A DNA stretch of 64,000 nt. Origin: Shewanella hafniensis (GTDB lineage: Bacteria > Pseudomonadota > Gammaproteobacteria > Enterobacterales > Shewanellaceae). Made by a program: the position numbers and the translations under genes. Under the pieces are notes generated by a model. It had not been told where the DNA came from. It made no database searches and saw only the letters and a program-made list of their open reading frames with translations. Of this stretch, positions 27,420-36,223 are shown piece by piece. Location of the stretch: NCBI RefSeq assembly GCF_019655335.1, contig NZ_BPFD01000009.1, positions 1 to 64,000 on the forward strand, given 5' to 3'. The stretch's first letter is position 1; the number at the start of each line of letters is the position of its first letter.

Positions 27420-28498
27420 CAATCAATATTGAAAAACGGTTCGGACAGTTGCAACTGAAAGTCGATACCCAATTGCCATTGCAAGGCGTGACAGCCGTTT
27501 TTGGCCGCTCGGGTGCGGGTAAGACCTCGCTCGTGAACCTACTTGGCGGGCTTTCGACCCCAGATAGCGGTGAAATCCGCCTCGGCGACAAACTGCTTTA
27601 TCAACAAGGCAAAGTGAACCTTCCCCCAGAGAAGCGCCAAATTGGCTATGTATTTCAAGAAGCACGACTGTTCCCGCACTATAGCGTAAAGGGCAATCTC
27701 AACTATGGTGTGCGTAAAGCTAACCCAGTCTTGTTCGATAGAATTGTGCAGTTACTGGGAATTGAAAAACTCCTCAGTCGCTATCCCAGCACGCTATCGG
27801 GCGGTGAAAAACAACGGGTTGCCATTGGCCGTGCCCTGCTGACATCGCCCGATATGCTGTTGATGGATGAACCGCTAGCGTCACTCGATTTACCCCGTAA
27901 ACGCGAGTTGTTGCCCTACCTGCAAACCTTATCGCAGGAACTAAAACTGCCGATTGTGTATGTGAGCCACAGCCTAGATGAGATCTTACAACTGGCGGAT
28001 TATATGCTGGTGCTGCATCAGGGAAAATTGATCGCCCAAGGCGCCTTAAGTGAAGTGTGGAATAGCGAGCAAATGCGCCCTTGGGTGCCATTGCAGGAGC
28101 TCAGCTCACTCCTCAGTGCAAAGGTCGCCGACAGACATCCCGACTACCCCATGACGCGACTCGTGATGGATGATGGAAACTATTTGTGGGTAAGTGGCTA
28201 TCTGGCTGAAACGGCGAAGAAACTCAAAGTGCGTATTCAGGCAAATCATGTCTCGGTTTGCACTGAGGTTCCCAAAGGCTCAAGTATCCGCAACCTACTA
28301 AAGGGAGAAATTAAAGAGTTATACCCCAGCGATAACGGCGAGCAAATCCAATTAAAAATCGCCCTAGGCCGCGATGAACTTTGGGCCAACATCACCCCTT
28401 GGGCCTGCGACGAACTGCAACTCACTCATGGCAAAGCGATTTATGCACAAATCAAAGGCGTGACTATGACGCAAATGGATATCGCCGAATCCCACTAG
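27413..28498 (+). CDS. modC: Molybdate ABC transporter, ATP-binding protein
   Basis: 361 residues. ATPase domain: Walker A GRSGAGKTSL (about residues 30-39), Q-loop VFQEARLFPHYSV, signature LSGGEKQRVAIGRAL, Walker B MLLMDEPLASLD and switch VSHSLDE. The C-terminal ~130 residues are the regulatory Mop/TOBE domain, which in ModC proteins binds molybdate and inhibits uptake. The start overlaps the 3' end of modB by 7 bp, implying translational coupling. Confidence 0.95.
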   Translation: MLTINIEKRFGQLQLKVDTQLPLQGVTAVFGRSGAGKTSLVNLLGGLSTPDSGEIRLGDKLLYQQGKVNLPPEKRQIGYVFQEARLFPHYSVKGNLNYGVRKANPVLFDRIVQLLGIEKLLSRYPSTLSGGEKQRVAIGRALLTSPDMLLMDEPLASLDLPRKRELLPYLQTLSQELKLPIVYVSHSLDEILQLADYMLVLHQGKLIAQGALSEVWNSEQMRPWVPLQELSSLLSAKVADRHPDYPMTRLVMDDGNYLWVSGYLAETAKKLKVRIQANHVSVCTEVPKGSSIRNLLKGEIKELYPSDNGEQIQLKIALGRDELWANITPWACDELQLTHGKAIYAQIKGVTMTQMDIAESH

Positions 28499-28535
28499 CT
28501 CAACCTAGAGCACCCTTCGAAAACCAAATTTCAGA

Positions 28536-28563
28536 CACAAAAAAACCGACGCTAGGTCGGTTT
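28536..28563 (-). terminator. Terminator of tRNA-Leu (minus strand), also 3' of modC
   Basis: An 8-bp stem AAACCGAC/GTCGGTTT (28543-28550, 28556-28563) with a 5-nt loop is followed on the minus strand by a run of T, the proper orientation for the tRNA gene. On the plus strand it lies 45 bp past modC but has a poor T-run. Confidence 0.8.
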
Positions 28564-28584
28564 AGTTCCTTCATTAGAAGGATT

Positions 28585-28671
28585 TGGTACCAGTGGCCAG
28601 ACTCGAACTGGCACGCTTTTAAGGGCGGGGGATTTTGAATCCCCTGTGTCTACCGATTTCACCACACTGGC
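28585..28671 (-). tRNA. tRNA-Leu (anticodon CAA)
   Basis: On the minus strand an 87-nt class II tRNA begins GCCAGTGTGG and ends in an encoded CCA. The acceptor stem pairs with CCACTGG near the 3' end. The anticodon stem GGGGA/TCCCC holds the loop TTCAAAA, giving anticodon CAA (codon UUG). A long variable arm follows and the T loop reads TTCGAGT. It decodes leucine. No other tRNA is adjacent. Confidence 0.97.
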
Positions 28672-28816
28672 ATATCAAATATGCACTTAGAAGCAATCAA
28701 ACAACTGGCTGTCTCTAAGTGCTGGGAATTATACCTTTGCCCATGACAATGGCAAGTCTTTTGCCGCGACTTTAATACAAATTGCATTTAACCGCTCAAA
28801 AATCATGCTCTTGGGG

Positions 28817-30406
28817 TTATTCTGCGCCATGGGATAACAAAAAGGCGGTATATTCTTTATCACTTTTTTGAATATGATTAACCAACCAAGCCTTCAAGAA
28901 AGTCATTAATTCGTCGGCAACATCTTCCCCTTTTACAACCCGCTTTTGAAAATCAAGTACTTGCCCGACTAATTTGCCGTGTTTTTCCTTGTGACTGTCA
29001 GTTTGTGGGTAGCCAAATCGGGCAAAGAGTTCTTCTTCATAGGCAAAGTGGTTGACGGTGTAATCCACCAGCCCTTGCACGATACGTTTGATGGCTTCGA
29101 GTCCATAGTCTTCATTTAATGTACGGTGTAATTCATTGATCAATGAGACTAAGCGCTGATGTTGACGATTGATCTCTGGCATCCCTATGTCTAATTCAGG
29201 CCCCCATTTCACAAACAATTTATTTTGTGCCTGAGTCGAATTAAAGAAAGCCGCATTCACATGGAATCGGTGCAGCAAGGAGCCGATTTCCTGCGACATG
29301 TTATACACTTTCAAGCTCGATAAGTTAGTGTTGTTGGTGTGAGATGCATTACTCAGCGCGAGTTCTGCCATCACAGTAATATTTTTATTAATCTCTTCAG
29401 CAACAGTGTGTTGTTGCCCCGATGCCGTGGCGATTTGATGGGACATATCGGTAATAGTCTCCACCTGAGCGACAATCTGCCCGAGTGCACTGTGGGCTTG
29501 ATCAACCATATCAGCCGTTTCGTCGGCAATAGCCACGTTTTTCAACATGACTTCAACACCATGTTGTGCACCTTTTTGTAAGGCGGCGATTTGTTGTTGG
29601 ATTTCAACCGTGGCTTCAGATGTCCGCTTAGCGAGATTACGCACTTCATCGGCGACAACAGCAAAGCCGCGACCATGCTCGCCAGCTCTCGCACTTTCAA
29701 TGGCAGCGTTTAAGGCGAGTAAATTAGTCTGCTCAGCCACCTGCGAAATGGTTTCGATAATGCTACTGATATTGTTGCTGTCGGCGGCCAAGTGCTCAAT
29801 CACGGTTCGAGTGCTATGGATCTGCTCTGACATAGCGCCAATTTTAGTGACTATGCCATTCATGATTTGGTCGCCATGCTTAGCAGAACTTTGGGCAATG
29901 TCGGCAGCTTTCGCCGCACTGACTGCATTTTGCGACACAGCTTGCACGCTTGAAACCATTTGCGTCATCGCACTGGCGGCCAGTTCAGTTTGATGCTCTT
30001 GCTCTAACACACCTTGTTTGGCCTGCTCACTGATGACCTTAATATCTGAGGCGACTTTTTTCATGCCTTCGCAGGTATCAGACAAAGATAAAATGGTGCG
30101 GCTAACATCCTCGCCCATGCGATTAATGCTATGCACAACCTTAATGAAGATGCCCGCATCTTTCTCTTCTAATTGATAACTTAAATCCCCTTCGCCTAAA
30201 TGATGGGCGGCGCGCTCAAGCTGCCTTAAATTGCGAATTAATTTATTGATGTTGAAAATTAAAATGCCGGCGAGCGCGCTTAAACACAGGATGGCGACAA
30301 AGTGCCCTGTGGCAACTAAACAATAGAGTGGATAAATCAGCAACAGCAGTGGCGCAAAGATAGAATTATATCCCATTGAATCCTTACGACTTTTATTAGA
30401 ATCCAT
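28817..30406 (-). CDS. Methyl-accepting chemotaxis protein with C-terminal bacteriohemerythrin domain
   Basis: 529 residues. A short N-terminus has two membrane helices (about residues 14-52) with almost no periplasmic part, then a HAMP-like linker, then the cytoplasmic signalling domain whose tip contains [35 protein letters not shown]. From about residue 395 a hemerythrin domain follows: H in INRQH, HFAYEEE, HKEKH and HIQKSDK supply the His/Glu/Asp ligands for a di-iron oxygen site. The protein probably reports oxygen or redox state to the chemotaxis kinase from the cytoplasm. AAGGAG lies seven bases before the ATG. It is divergent from a DUF3149 gene across CRP/FNR-like sites. Confidence 0.92.
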   Translation of the reverse strand: MDSNKSRKDSMGYNSIFAPLLLLIYPLYCLVATGHFVAILCLSALAGILIFNINKLIRNLRQLERAAHHLGEGDLSYQLEEKDAGIFIKVVHSINRMGEDVSRTILSLSDTCEGMKKVASDIKVISEQAKQGVLEQEHQTELAASAMTQMVSSVQAVSQNAVSAAKAADIAQSSAKHGDQIMNGIVTKIGAMSEQIHSTRTVIEHLAADSNNISSIIETISQVAEQTNLLALNAAIESARAGEHGRGFAVVADEVRNLAKRTSEATVEIQQQIAALQKGAQHGVEVMLKNVAIADETADMVDQAHSALGQIVAQVETITDMSHQIATASGQQHTVAEEINKNITVMAELALSNASHTNNTNLSSLKVYNMSQEIGSLLHRFHVNAAFFNSTQAQNKLFVKWGPELDIGMPEINRQHQRLVSLINELHRTLNEDYGLEAIKRIVQGLVDYTVNHFAYEEELFARFGYPQTDSHKEKHGKLVGQVLDFQKRVVKGEDVADELMTFLKAWLVNHIQKSDKEYTAFLLSHGAE

Positions 30407-30576
30407 TTTTTACTCCTTTAAAAAACTGATATTGCCGCATTCATATTAAACAAGGGCGAATAGATGGAATGCGCGTTAACTAAATAACGAACTCATTGAG
30501 TAGGTTAATCCTAGACGCTAACAGAAGATGAAACAAAGCCAAATTATTTGAACTCATCACTGTTAAGCATAGCCTT

Positions 30577-30655
30577 AAACTTGACCAAGATCACAGAGTT
30601 AACTAAGAGTTATCGCTTTGTATTCCTATGTCGATTTTTTATTGATCGAGATCAG
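30577..30655. promoter_or_regulatory. CRP/FNR-like binding sites between the chemoreceptor and DUF3149 genes
   Basis: Two dyad sites lie in the 310-bp divergent region. One at about 30581-30595 reads TTGACCAAGATCACA, close to the CRP pattern. The other at 30642-30655 reads TTGATCGAGATCAG, nine of ten matches to the FNR/EtrA pattern TTGAT-N4-ATCAA. Both would place control of one or both genes under carbon or oxygen status, consistent with an oxygen-binding chemoreceptor. Assigned by eye. The rest of 30407-30716 shows no gene. Confidence 0.5.
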
Positions 30656-30716
30656 TATTTTGGCTATCGAATATCGCTAATTTAGAGAGGACTTCACAGG
30701 AAAGAGGATTTCAGTC

Positions 30717-30848
30717 ATGGCATTTTGGTTAGATCTAATGTTTGGTAACCCCATAGGCTTACTTTCAATGATCGTTATCTTTAGCACAATAGGGATAGTG
30801 TCCTATATCACTTGGATGTTCATTGTGAAGTCGGCACCGAAACAATAG
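30717..30848 (+). CDS. DUF3149-like single-pass membrane microprotein
   Basis: 43 residues, beginning MAFWLDLMFGNPIGLLS, then one hydrophobic helix (about residues 14-37), then a short basic tail FIVKSAPKQ. The FWLDLMFGNPIGL opening fits the DUF3149 family of small bacterial membrane proteins. AGAGGA lies eight bases before the ATG, and a G/C stem-loop with a T-run follows the gene. Function unknown. It is divergent from the hemerythrin chemoreceptor and shares its CRP/FNR-like control region. Confidence 0.7.
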   Translation: MAFWLDLMFGNPIGLLSMIVIFSTIGIVSYITWMFIVKSAPKQ

Positions 30849-30895
30849 TTTTTGCTCCAGTTGTTCTTCATGTTCTTGTATAAATGCAAAATCTA

Positions 30896-30921
30896 GGGGG
30901 GTTTTATCACCCCCATTTTTT
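30896..30921 (+). terminator. Terminator of the DUF3149 gene
   Basis: A 5-bp G/C stem (GGGGG, 30896-30900, with CCCCC, 30910-30914) is followed by ATTTTTTG. It lies about 50 bp past the microprotein stop codon. Confidence 0.7.
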
Positions 30922-30977
30922 GTTATCTCACTTTTCCGATTACTGCAACTTACCTAAGCCAGCACTCATGCGAGCGA

Positions 30978-31005
30978 GACAAAACACGCCTATGCGGCGT
31001 GTTTT
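30978..31005 (-). terminator. Terminator overlapping the end of the SieB-like gene
   Basis: A perfect 10-bp stem AAAACACGCC/GGCGTGTTTT (30981-30990, 30996-31005) with a 5-nt loop. The stop codon at 30990-30992 and the last four or five codons lie inside the hairpin. The T-run on the minus strand is formed by the stem's own TTTT. Confidence 0.8.
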
Positions 31006-31601
31006 CTGTTTTGTACTAGGCCATTTAAAAACTGCGGACGTGCCTTAATCAACGACTGCATTTCCTCTTGGCTCGGCTCACCCGCAGGTAAACGCAGCAC
31101 ATCGCGGTTGAGGTACATGCGAGCCTTCATAGCAATCTTATAATCGGCTGTCGGTCCCTGAATCGCATAATGGCGCTCGTTCCCTAGCTTTTCTAAGATA
31201 CAGGCATTCAATAGACTTTTTACGGCAGGCTCATTTTGCGGCAGAGTCAAAATCGTGGCGCCCTGAAGAAAAAACTCTCTGACTAATGCTCGCTCAGCGG
31301 GATCAAGCAAGTTCACTTTAGCTTCAATCGTCTCAATAACGCGCTTATCACTTAAATGACGAATTGATTCATCTAAGCCTAAGTTAATCAGCTGACTCAA
31401 AAAATAGGCTATAGAAATGATTAGACCTAATCCAACAAAATGAGCATGTTCGGGCACAAATTTATCGAGCGCCAGCACTGCCAACGCATTAGGAGGAATA
31501 AGGAGTAAGACAGTACAACTCACCATTAGCCACAGCATGACTCTAAACATCATTTTCTTCGGGCTAAAAAACTTAACTGAATCCAGCTTGAGTTTAAACA
31601 T
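30990..31601 (-). CDS. Superinfection-exclusion-B-like membrane protein
   Basis: 203 residues. Two N-terminal membrane helices (about residues 20-45 and 55-75) are separated by LALDKFVPEHAHFVGLGLI, a pattern typical of the SieB family (lambdoid phage superinfection exclusion and its chromosomal relatives). The cytoplasmic remainder is helical (IETIEAKVNLLDPAERALVREFF). Chromosomal members are widespread and mostly uncharacterised, so phage defence is only inferred from the family name. No phage genes surround it. The terminator hairpin overlaps the 3' end of the coding region. Family call is from memory of the motif and is moderate. Confidence 0.55.
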   Translation of the reverse strand: MFKLKLDSVKFFSPKKMMFRVMLWLMVSCTVLLLIPPNALAVLALDKFVPEHAHFVGLGLIISIAYFLSQLINLGLDESIRHLSDKRVIETIEAKVNLLDPAERALVREFFLQGATILTLPQNEPAVKSLLNACILEKLGNERHYAIQGPTADYKIAMKARMYLNRDVLRLPAGEPSQEEMQSLIKARPQFLNGLVQNRKHAA

Positions 31602-31769
31602 AGTGCTATCCCAGTGACAAAAAATTGAACTTATTGGCTACAAAGCAAATTTAATGCCACAAATGAAGACATATTTCATTGATTTTATCTGCGAGAAAAT
31701 GCACTTTCTGGATCTGTAGGTCTATGCTTATAAGCATCTCAAGCCGCTATTGCATAAAGAAAATTTAAG

Positions 31770-33401
31770 ATGCTGACATTCTTTAGCCAACTTATCAAAA
31801 GTCCCATAGGCAGGCACCTGACCTTGTCTATTGTACTTTTTAGCTCTGTTATCACCTTAATCACCACTGCGTATCAATTGATCAGTGATTATCGCAATGA
31901 CGTTGTGCGTATCGACAGAGTGTTTTCCAATATGGAAAAAGTGAATTTAGATGTGCTCGCCGCCAGTATTTGGGTGATTGACGAGCGGCTGATTAACACT
32001 CAGCTCAATGGCTTAATTCAGCTGCCCGATATTAACTACATTTCGATTAAAGATGACAGCGGCCAAGCATGGAATGCAGGCGAGCAAAAGCAAGAACACT
32101 CCTTAGATAAAACCTTCCCGCTAGTTTATAAATCCCCGACCGAGAGCATTAATGTCGGCACACTTGAAATACAAGTCGATGTCGATGCCATCTATCAGCG
32201 CTTGTATGATAAAGCCATTATCATTCTGCTCTCTAATGGAATAAAGACCTTCTTAGTTGCTGGATTTATTCTGTTTTTAGTATGGTTCAATATCACCAAG
32301 CACTTAGATAAACTCAGTCAATACTGCAAAGATATCGACCTAGATCAAGAATACGAGCCGCTGCAATTTGCCCGCCAAGAAAAAATTGATGAGTTTAAAC
32401 AAGTCGCCGACTCCATCAACAGCATGCAAGTACAACTGAGAAGCTCCTTTGGCGCCTTAAAGAAATCTAAGGCTGAACTGCAAACGGCCCTAGAAGACAG
32501 AGAGCGGCTACTCAAGCTCGAACGTAGCTATAAAGAAGAGCTCGCCAGACAAGTCAAAGAAAGGACCATAGAACTAGAACAATCCCTTAGCGCACTAAAA
32601 CGGGCGCAACAAGTGTTAGTTGAGCAAGAAAAAATGGCGGCCTTGGGAGGTTTGGTGTCAGGTGTTGCCCACGAGATCAACACGCCGATTGGCATTTGTT
32701 TGACGGCGGCGAGTGCACAGCTGAGCCATATTGAAGAACTGATCGATCTGATCCACAGCGATCAAGCCACCTTAGACGAAATCAATGAGATCCTTAATGA
32801 GTATCAAGAAAGCTGTGAACTCATAGTCCGCAATATCACCAAAGCCAGTAGTTTGATCCAAAAATTTAAGACGATCGCCATCGATCGCAGTCATGAAGAA
32901 CACCAACCTTGTAACTTAAGTCAGCAACTCCACGAGATTTTGGAGTCAACATTGATTATGCATCCGCATGTCAACGCCGTTACTGAAATCAGCGTAGAAC
33001 CCACACTCAATATTCAAACCAATATCAGCTTATTGAATCAGATTGTTAGCAATATTCTGTCGAACGCCTTTACCCATGCTTTCCATGGACGCGAAGATAA
33101 TCTTATCCACATCAGCGCCACAGTGGATGAAGAGTCGATTCTAATTAGCATCCAAAATAATGGTTTAGAAATTCCAGCCGATGTCGCTGAACACATGTTC
33201 GAGCCATTTTTCACCACCAATCGTAATAAAGGCGGCACAGGCTTAGGATTATCAGCAGCCTTTAATGCCGCGACGCTGTTGAAAGGCACTATGAGTTATC
33301 GCGCAGACTCAACACTTGGTGGCCCGCAATTTGATATCAAATTTCCGTACACTCAATGTGAGCCTACGGTCCCCAGTGTCCAACACGATTTTTATATCTA
33401 G
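31770..33401 (+). CDS. Membrane sensor histidine kinase (orphan)
   Basis: 543 residues. Membrane helix 1 (about 15-33), a ~120-residue periplasmic sensor region, helix 2 (about 150-170), a HAMP-like and coiled-coil stretch (about 190-290, ending RTIELEQSLSALKRAQQVLVEQE), then the H-box GGLVSGVAHEINTPIG with phospho-acceptor H301. The ATPase domain has the N-box NQIVSNILSNAFTHAF, the F-box FEPFFTTNR and the G-box GGTGLGLSAAFN. No response regulator is adjacent, so its partner lies elsewhere. The signal is unknown. It is convergent with tcdA. Confidence 0.93.
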   Translation: MLTFFSQLIKSPIGRHLTLSIVLFSSVITLITTAYQLISDYRNDVVRIDRVFSNMEKVNLDVLAASIWVIDERLINTQLNGLIQLPDINYISIKDDSGQAWNAGEQKQEHSLDKTFPLVYKSPTESINVGTLEIQVDVDAIYQRLYDKAIIILLSNGIKTFLVAGFILFLVWFNITKHLDKLSQYCKDIDLDQEYEPLQFARQEKIDEFKQVADSINSMQVQLRSSFGALKKSKAELQTALEDRERLLKLERSYKEELARQVKERTIELEQSLSALKRAQQVLVEQEKMAALGGLVSGVAHEINTPIGICLTAASAQLSHIEELIDLIHSDQATLDEINEILNEYQESCELIVRNITKASSLIQKFKTIAIDRSHEEHQPCNLSQQLHEILESTLIMHPHVNAVTEISVEPTLNIQTNISLLNQIVSNILSNAFTHAFHGREDNLIHISATVDEESILISIQNNGLEIPADVAEHMFEPFFTTNRNKGGTGLGLSAAFNAATLLKGTMSYRADSTLGGPQFDIKFPYTQCEPTVPSVQHDFYI

Positions 33402-33438
33402 ATATAATGCAGTGGAATGACCAATATTGAAGTGATAC

Positions 33439-33460
33439 TCACCGCTCATACGAGCGGTGA
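33439..33460. terminator. Stem-loop between the convergent kinase and tcdA genes
   Basis: A perfect 9-bp inverted repeat, TCACCGCTC with GAGCGGTGA, and a 4-nt loop. It sits between two convergent genes and could end both transcripts, though neither side has a strong T-run. Confidence 0.55.
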
Positions 33461-33487
33461 AATCATGGGTAGAAAAACCTTAACCCT

Positions 33488-34297
33488 TTAAAACGTTTCT
33501 TGAGCCTGTAGTGCCAAACGCGCTAATACTCGACTTGCCGCCACAAAACCAAATGTCCCAGTGACCATAGTGACAGCACCAAAACCCGACGCACAATCCA
33601 TTCTCATGCTGCCATCGGCCGCGGCTTTAGTACCACAAACAGAGCCATCGGCTTGCGGATACACTAACTGCTCACTGGAAAAAACCGCATCGATAGCAAA
33701 GCGGCGTTGCACGTTTTTAGAGAAGTTATATTCACGGCGCAAAATATTGCGCACTTTGGCTAACAAAGGATCTTGGTAAGTTTTAGCCAGATCAGTTAAC
33801 TGAATTTGAGTCGGATCTGTCTGGCCACCCGCACCACCGACAGTAACAATTTTGATTTTTTGACGCTTACACCAGGCAATTAGCGCAGCCTTTTGCTTAA
33901 CGGCATCAATACAGTCAATAACATAATCAATGTTGCCGCCCTCTTTAGCCCCGAGCAAATACTCGCCTAGATTATCCAATGTAATAAAATCTTCAATTTC
34001 ATTTACTTGGCAATCAGGATTAATCTCACGGATCCGCTGCGCCATCACAGCGACTTTAGAACTGCCAATAGTGGAACTGAGCGCGTGAATTTGACGATTA
34101 GTGTTAGTAACACAGATATCGTCTAAATCCATCAAGCTTATCTGCCCAATGCCGCTTCGCGCTAAGGCCTCTGCCGCCCAAGTACCTACGCCACCAATAC
34201 CAATCACCACCACGTGGGATGTAGCAAATTTAGCCAGAGCCTTTTGTCCATACAAACGGCCAATTCCGCCAAATCGATTTAGATAGGCCTCAGTCAT
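33488..34297 (-). CDS. tcdA: tRNA threonylcarbamoyladenosine dehydratase
   Basis: 269 residues, an E1-like ThiF/MoeB-fold enzyme. The nucleotide-binding motif VVVIGIGGVGTWAAEALARSG lies near residue 30, followed by DLDDICVTNTNRQ, then CIDAVKQKAALIAWC. It lacks the zinc-binding Cys pairs and catalytic-Cys context of MoeB, and matches the TcdA (CsdL/YgdL) type, which uses ATP to cyclise t6A37 to ct6A in tRNAs reading ANN codons. Confidence 0.93.
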   Translation of the reverse strand: MTEAYLNRFGGIGRLYGQKALAKFATSHVVVIGIGGVGTWAAEALARSGIGQISLMDLDDICVTNTNRQIHALSSTIGSSKVAVMAQRIREINPDCQVNEIEDFITLDNLGEYLLGAKEGGNIDYVIDCIDAVKQKAALIAWCKRQKIKIVTVGGAGGQTDPTQIQLTDLAKTYQDPLLAKVRNILRREYNFSKNVQRRFAIDAVFSSEQLVYPQADGSVCGTKAAADGSMRMDCASGFGAVTMVTGTFGFVAASRVLARLALQAQETF

Positions 34298-34717
34298 AAA
34301 TACTTACCTTATATTACTCAATAACAGCAGGAGCGCTTGCCCTAGCATCGAAGTGATGCCAGCAGGGACAGCTTAATAGCAGCACTAAAAATGTGCGGTG
34401 GATTCTAAACGATCTGGACATAAATCGAAATCAGATCCGCAGACACATAACACCAGATGCAAAAGGATACGATTGCCAAGTAAGCGTAACAAATGCAAAG
34501 ACTCATAATGCATGGCCGAACAACTCGGTAATCAACATAGTAAAAACCTGTATTTAACTTGTAAAACAATACGTTAAATAAAGCACCCTTTATATGAAAC
34601 TTGATCCAGATCACACTTTATTGCTGACAGTCTGTGCAGACTTTGCCACACAAAAGCTCAACAGCATGCATAGATACTTAAGTAATCCATGCATATAACA
34701 GCGATAAGCACAGGAAA
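34298..34717 (+). promoter_or_regulatory. Porin promoter region with a CRP-like site
   Basis: About 420 bp without a convincing gene. At 34601-34615 TTGATCCAGATCACA, flanked by AAAC and CTTT, closely resembles a CRP (or EtrA) dyad, about 110 bp before the porin start. The position suits control of the porin by carbon or electron-acceptor state. A minus-strand frame across this interval lacks a ribosome-binding site and was not called. Confidence 0.5.
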
Positions 34718-34723
34718 ATGAAG

Positions 34724-35788
34724 ATGAAAAAGAATCTGCTGACGACGGCTATTATTTCTAGCCTCACACTCTATTCATTCACAGCACTCGCCGATGGCCC
34801 TGAATTCTATGGTCATGCTGATCTTGCGATTACCAACTCAGACACAGGTTATGCAACTCAAAACCAAAAGGACGGCACTGTCCTTGAAAACAACTTCTCA
34901 TGGTTAGGCGTAAAAGGTTCTGAAGCTGTAAGCCCGTATTTTGACATCATTTATCAAATGGAATTTGGTGTCGAAAACTTTGACAACTCAAATAAAACCT
35001 TCAATGCCCGTAATACATTCCTAGGGATCAGAAGTGCCGCTGGTACGGCCTTAGTAGGCCGTAACGATACCGTATTTAAATCAGCTGAAGGTAGCTTCGA
35101 TCTCTTTGGCAACACCAATGCCGATATCGACTTACTGGTTGCAGGCCAAACACGCTCCGCCGATGGCATTTCTTACTATTCACCTAAAATTGCCGATCTG
35201 GTGACGCTTAATGCCACTTATCTGATGAGCGATAACTATGACCAAGTGGATAGCAATGGCAACGAGGTGTATAGCAAAGATCACATGTATGCTCTGAGCG
35301 CCACCTTAGGGGATAAAACCTTTAAAGCACAGAACTACTATGTCGCTGCCGCCTATAGTGATGGTATTGATAACGTTGAAGCCTACCGTGGTGTGGCCCA
35401 AGCTAAATTCGGCGATGTTATCTTAGGTGCCTTATATCAACACAGTGAACATGTGGATGATAAGTTTGCCAATCTCTCAGGTGATACCTACTTCGTCAAC
35501 GCGGCTTACTTAATTGGCGACTTGAAATTGAAGATGATGTACGGCAAAGATGACTCAGGTTTAGGTAAATACGTGAGCCGTTATGTCGGTGACCAAAACA
35601 ACAGCGGCTTAGAACAAGTCCGTGATGTTGACCTGCAACAGTTCAGTGTGGGTGCCGATTACCGTCTGAGCACTAAGACTATGGTCTATGGTCACTACAC
35701 GCGCTTCGATGGCGATCTTATGTTGGCTGATGTGAAGCAAGACCTGAAGGACAACATCTTTACTGTTGGTTTACGCGTTGATTTTTAA
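34724..35788 (+). CDS. Outer-membrane porin, first of a tandem pair
   Basis: About 354 residues: signal peptide MKKNLLTTAIISSLTL to TALA, then a mature barrel starting DGPEFYGHADLAI. It is a Gram-negative trimeric porin of the OmpC/Omp35 class: ENNFSWLGVKGSE, IIYQMEFGVENF, RNTFLGIRSAAGTALVGRNDTVFK, and a C-terminal FTVGLRVDF ending in phenylalanine, the barrel-assembly signal. The long loop LFGNTNADIDLLVAGQTRS lies where the constriction loop L3 is expected. I prefer ATG 34724, eight bases after AGGA; ATG 34718 is two codons upstream. It is a paralogue of the next gene. Confidence 0.93.
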   Translation: MKKNLLTTAIISSLTLYSFTALADGPEFYGHADLAITNSDTGYATQNQKDGTVLENNFSWLGVKGSEAVSPYFDIIYQMEFGVENFDNSNKTFNARNTFLGIRSAAGTALVGRNDTVFKSAEGSFDLFGNTNADIDLLVAGQTRSADGISYYSPKIADLVTLNATYLMSDNYDQVDSNGNEVYSKDHMYALSATLGDKTFKAQNYYVAAAYSDGIDNVEAYRGVAQAKFGDVILGALYQHSEHVDDKFANLSGDTYFVNAAYLIGDLKLKMMYGKDDSGLGKYVSRYVGDQNNSGLEQVRDVDLQQFSVGADYRLSTKTMVYGHYTRFDGDLMLADVKQDLKDNIFTVGLRVDF

Positions 35789-35826
35789 ATAGATTAATCA
35801 ACTAACCATAAGGTTATTTCTTGATA

Positions 35827-35852
35827 AAAAAGCGGCTCCGGCCGCTTTTTCT
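35827..35852 (+). terminator. Terminator of the first porin gene
   Basis: A perfect 10-bp stem AAAAAGCGGC/GCCGCTTTTT (35827-35836, 35841-35850) with a TCCG tetraloop and built-in T-run, about 40 bp past the stop codon. Confidence 0.92.
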
Positions 35853-36223
35853 GCTTAAATATCGTCCCCAAACACATATCCACAGCCGATATGACAGACT
35901 TGCTACAGTATTAGTATATGCTACAGTTACCCTCGCCGACCCACTGTCTAAGGCAATCCGCCTTACCTACCACTTAAGTAGTAAGTGAAAAATACAGTTT
36001 TGCAGCTTTCAGGCAAATTTGCAGTCAAGGTATAAGGAAATATCCTAGAAATAGCCCGAATATGGACAAGGAGAGCCAAAAACATGATCTGCACCACAGC
36101 CTGCGAGTCGTAAAACTGTAAAAATCGGCGGCAACTTTGTTACCGACTCAGGTGACAAATGCGTTAAACCACACAAAAACCATGAAAAATGGAAAAGAAC
36201 TTAGGTTCGAGGGAGCACAAAAC
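35853..36223 (+). other. Intergenic region between the two porin genes
   Basis: About 370 bp from the first porin's terminator to the second porin's start. It must hold the second porin's own promoter, as the terminator separates the genes. The in-frame extension of the second porin to 36137 lacks a signal-peptide-compatible start and was rejected. No palindromic operator was clear. Confidence 0.4.

Noticed and set aside
34405..34614. 69-residue minus-strand frame in the porin upstream region
   Set aside because: GTG start without ribosome-binding site, overlapping a CRP-like site; Cys/Tyr-rich sequence looks like translated non-coding DNA.
36137..36223. N-terminal extension of the second porin
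   Set aside because: The signal peptide begins at 36224 with its own ribosome-binding site; the extension would bury it.
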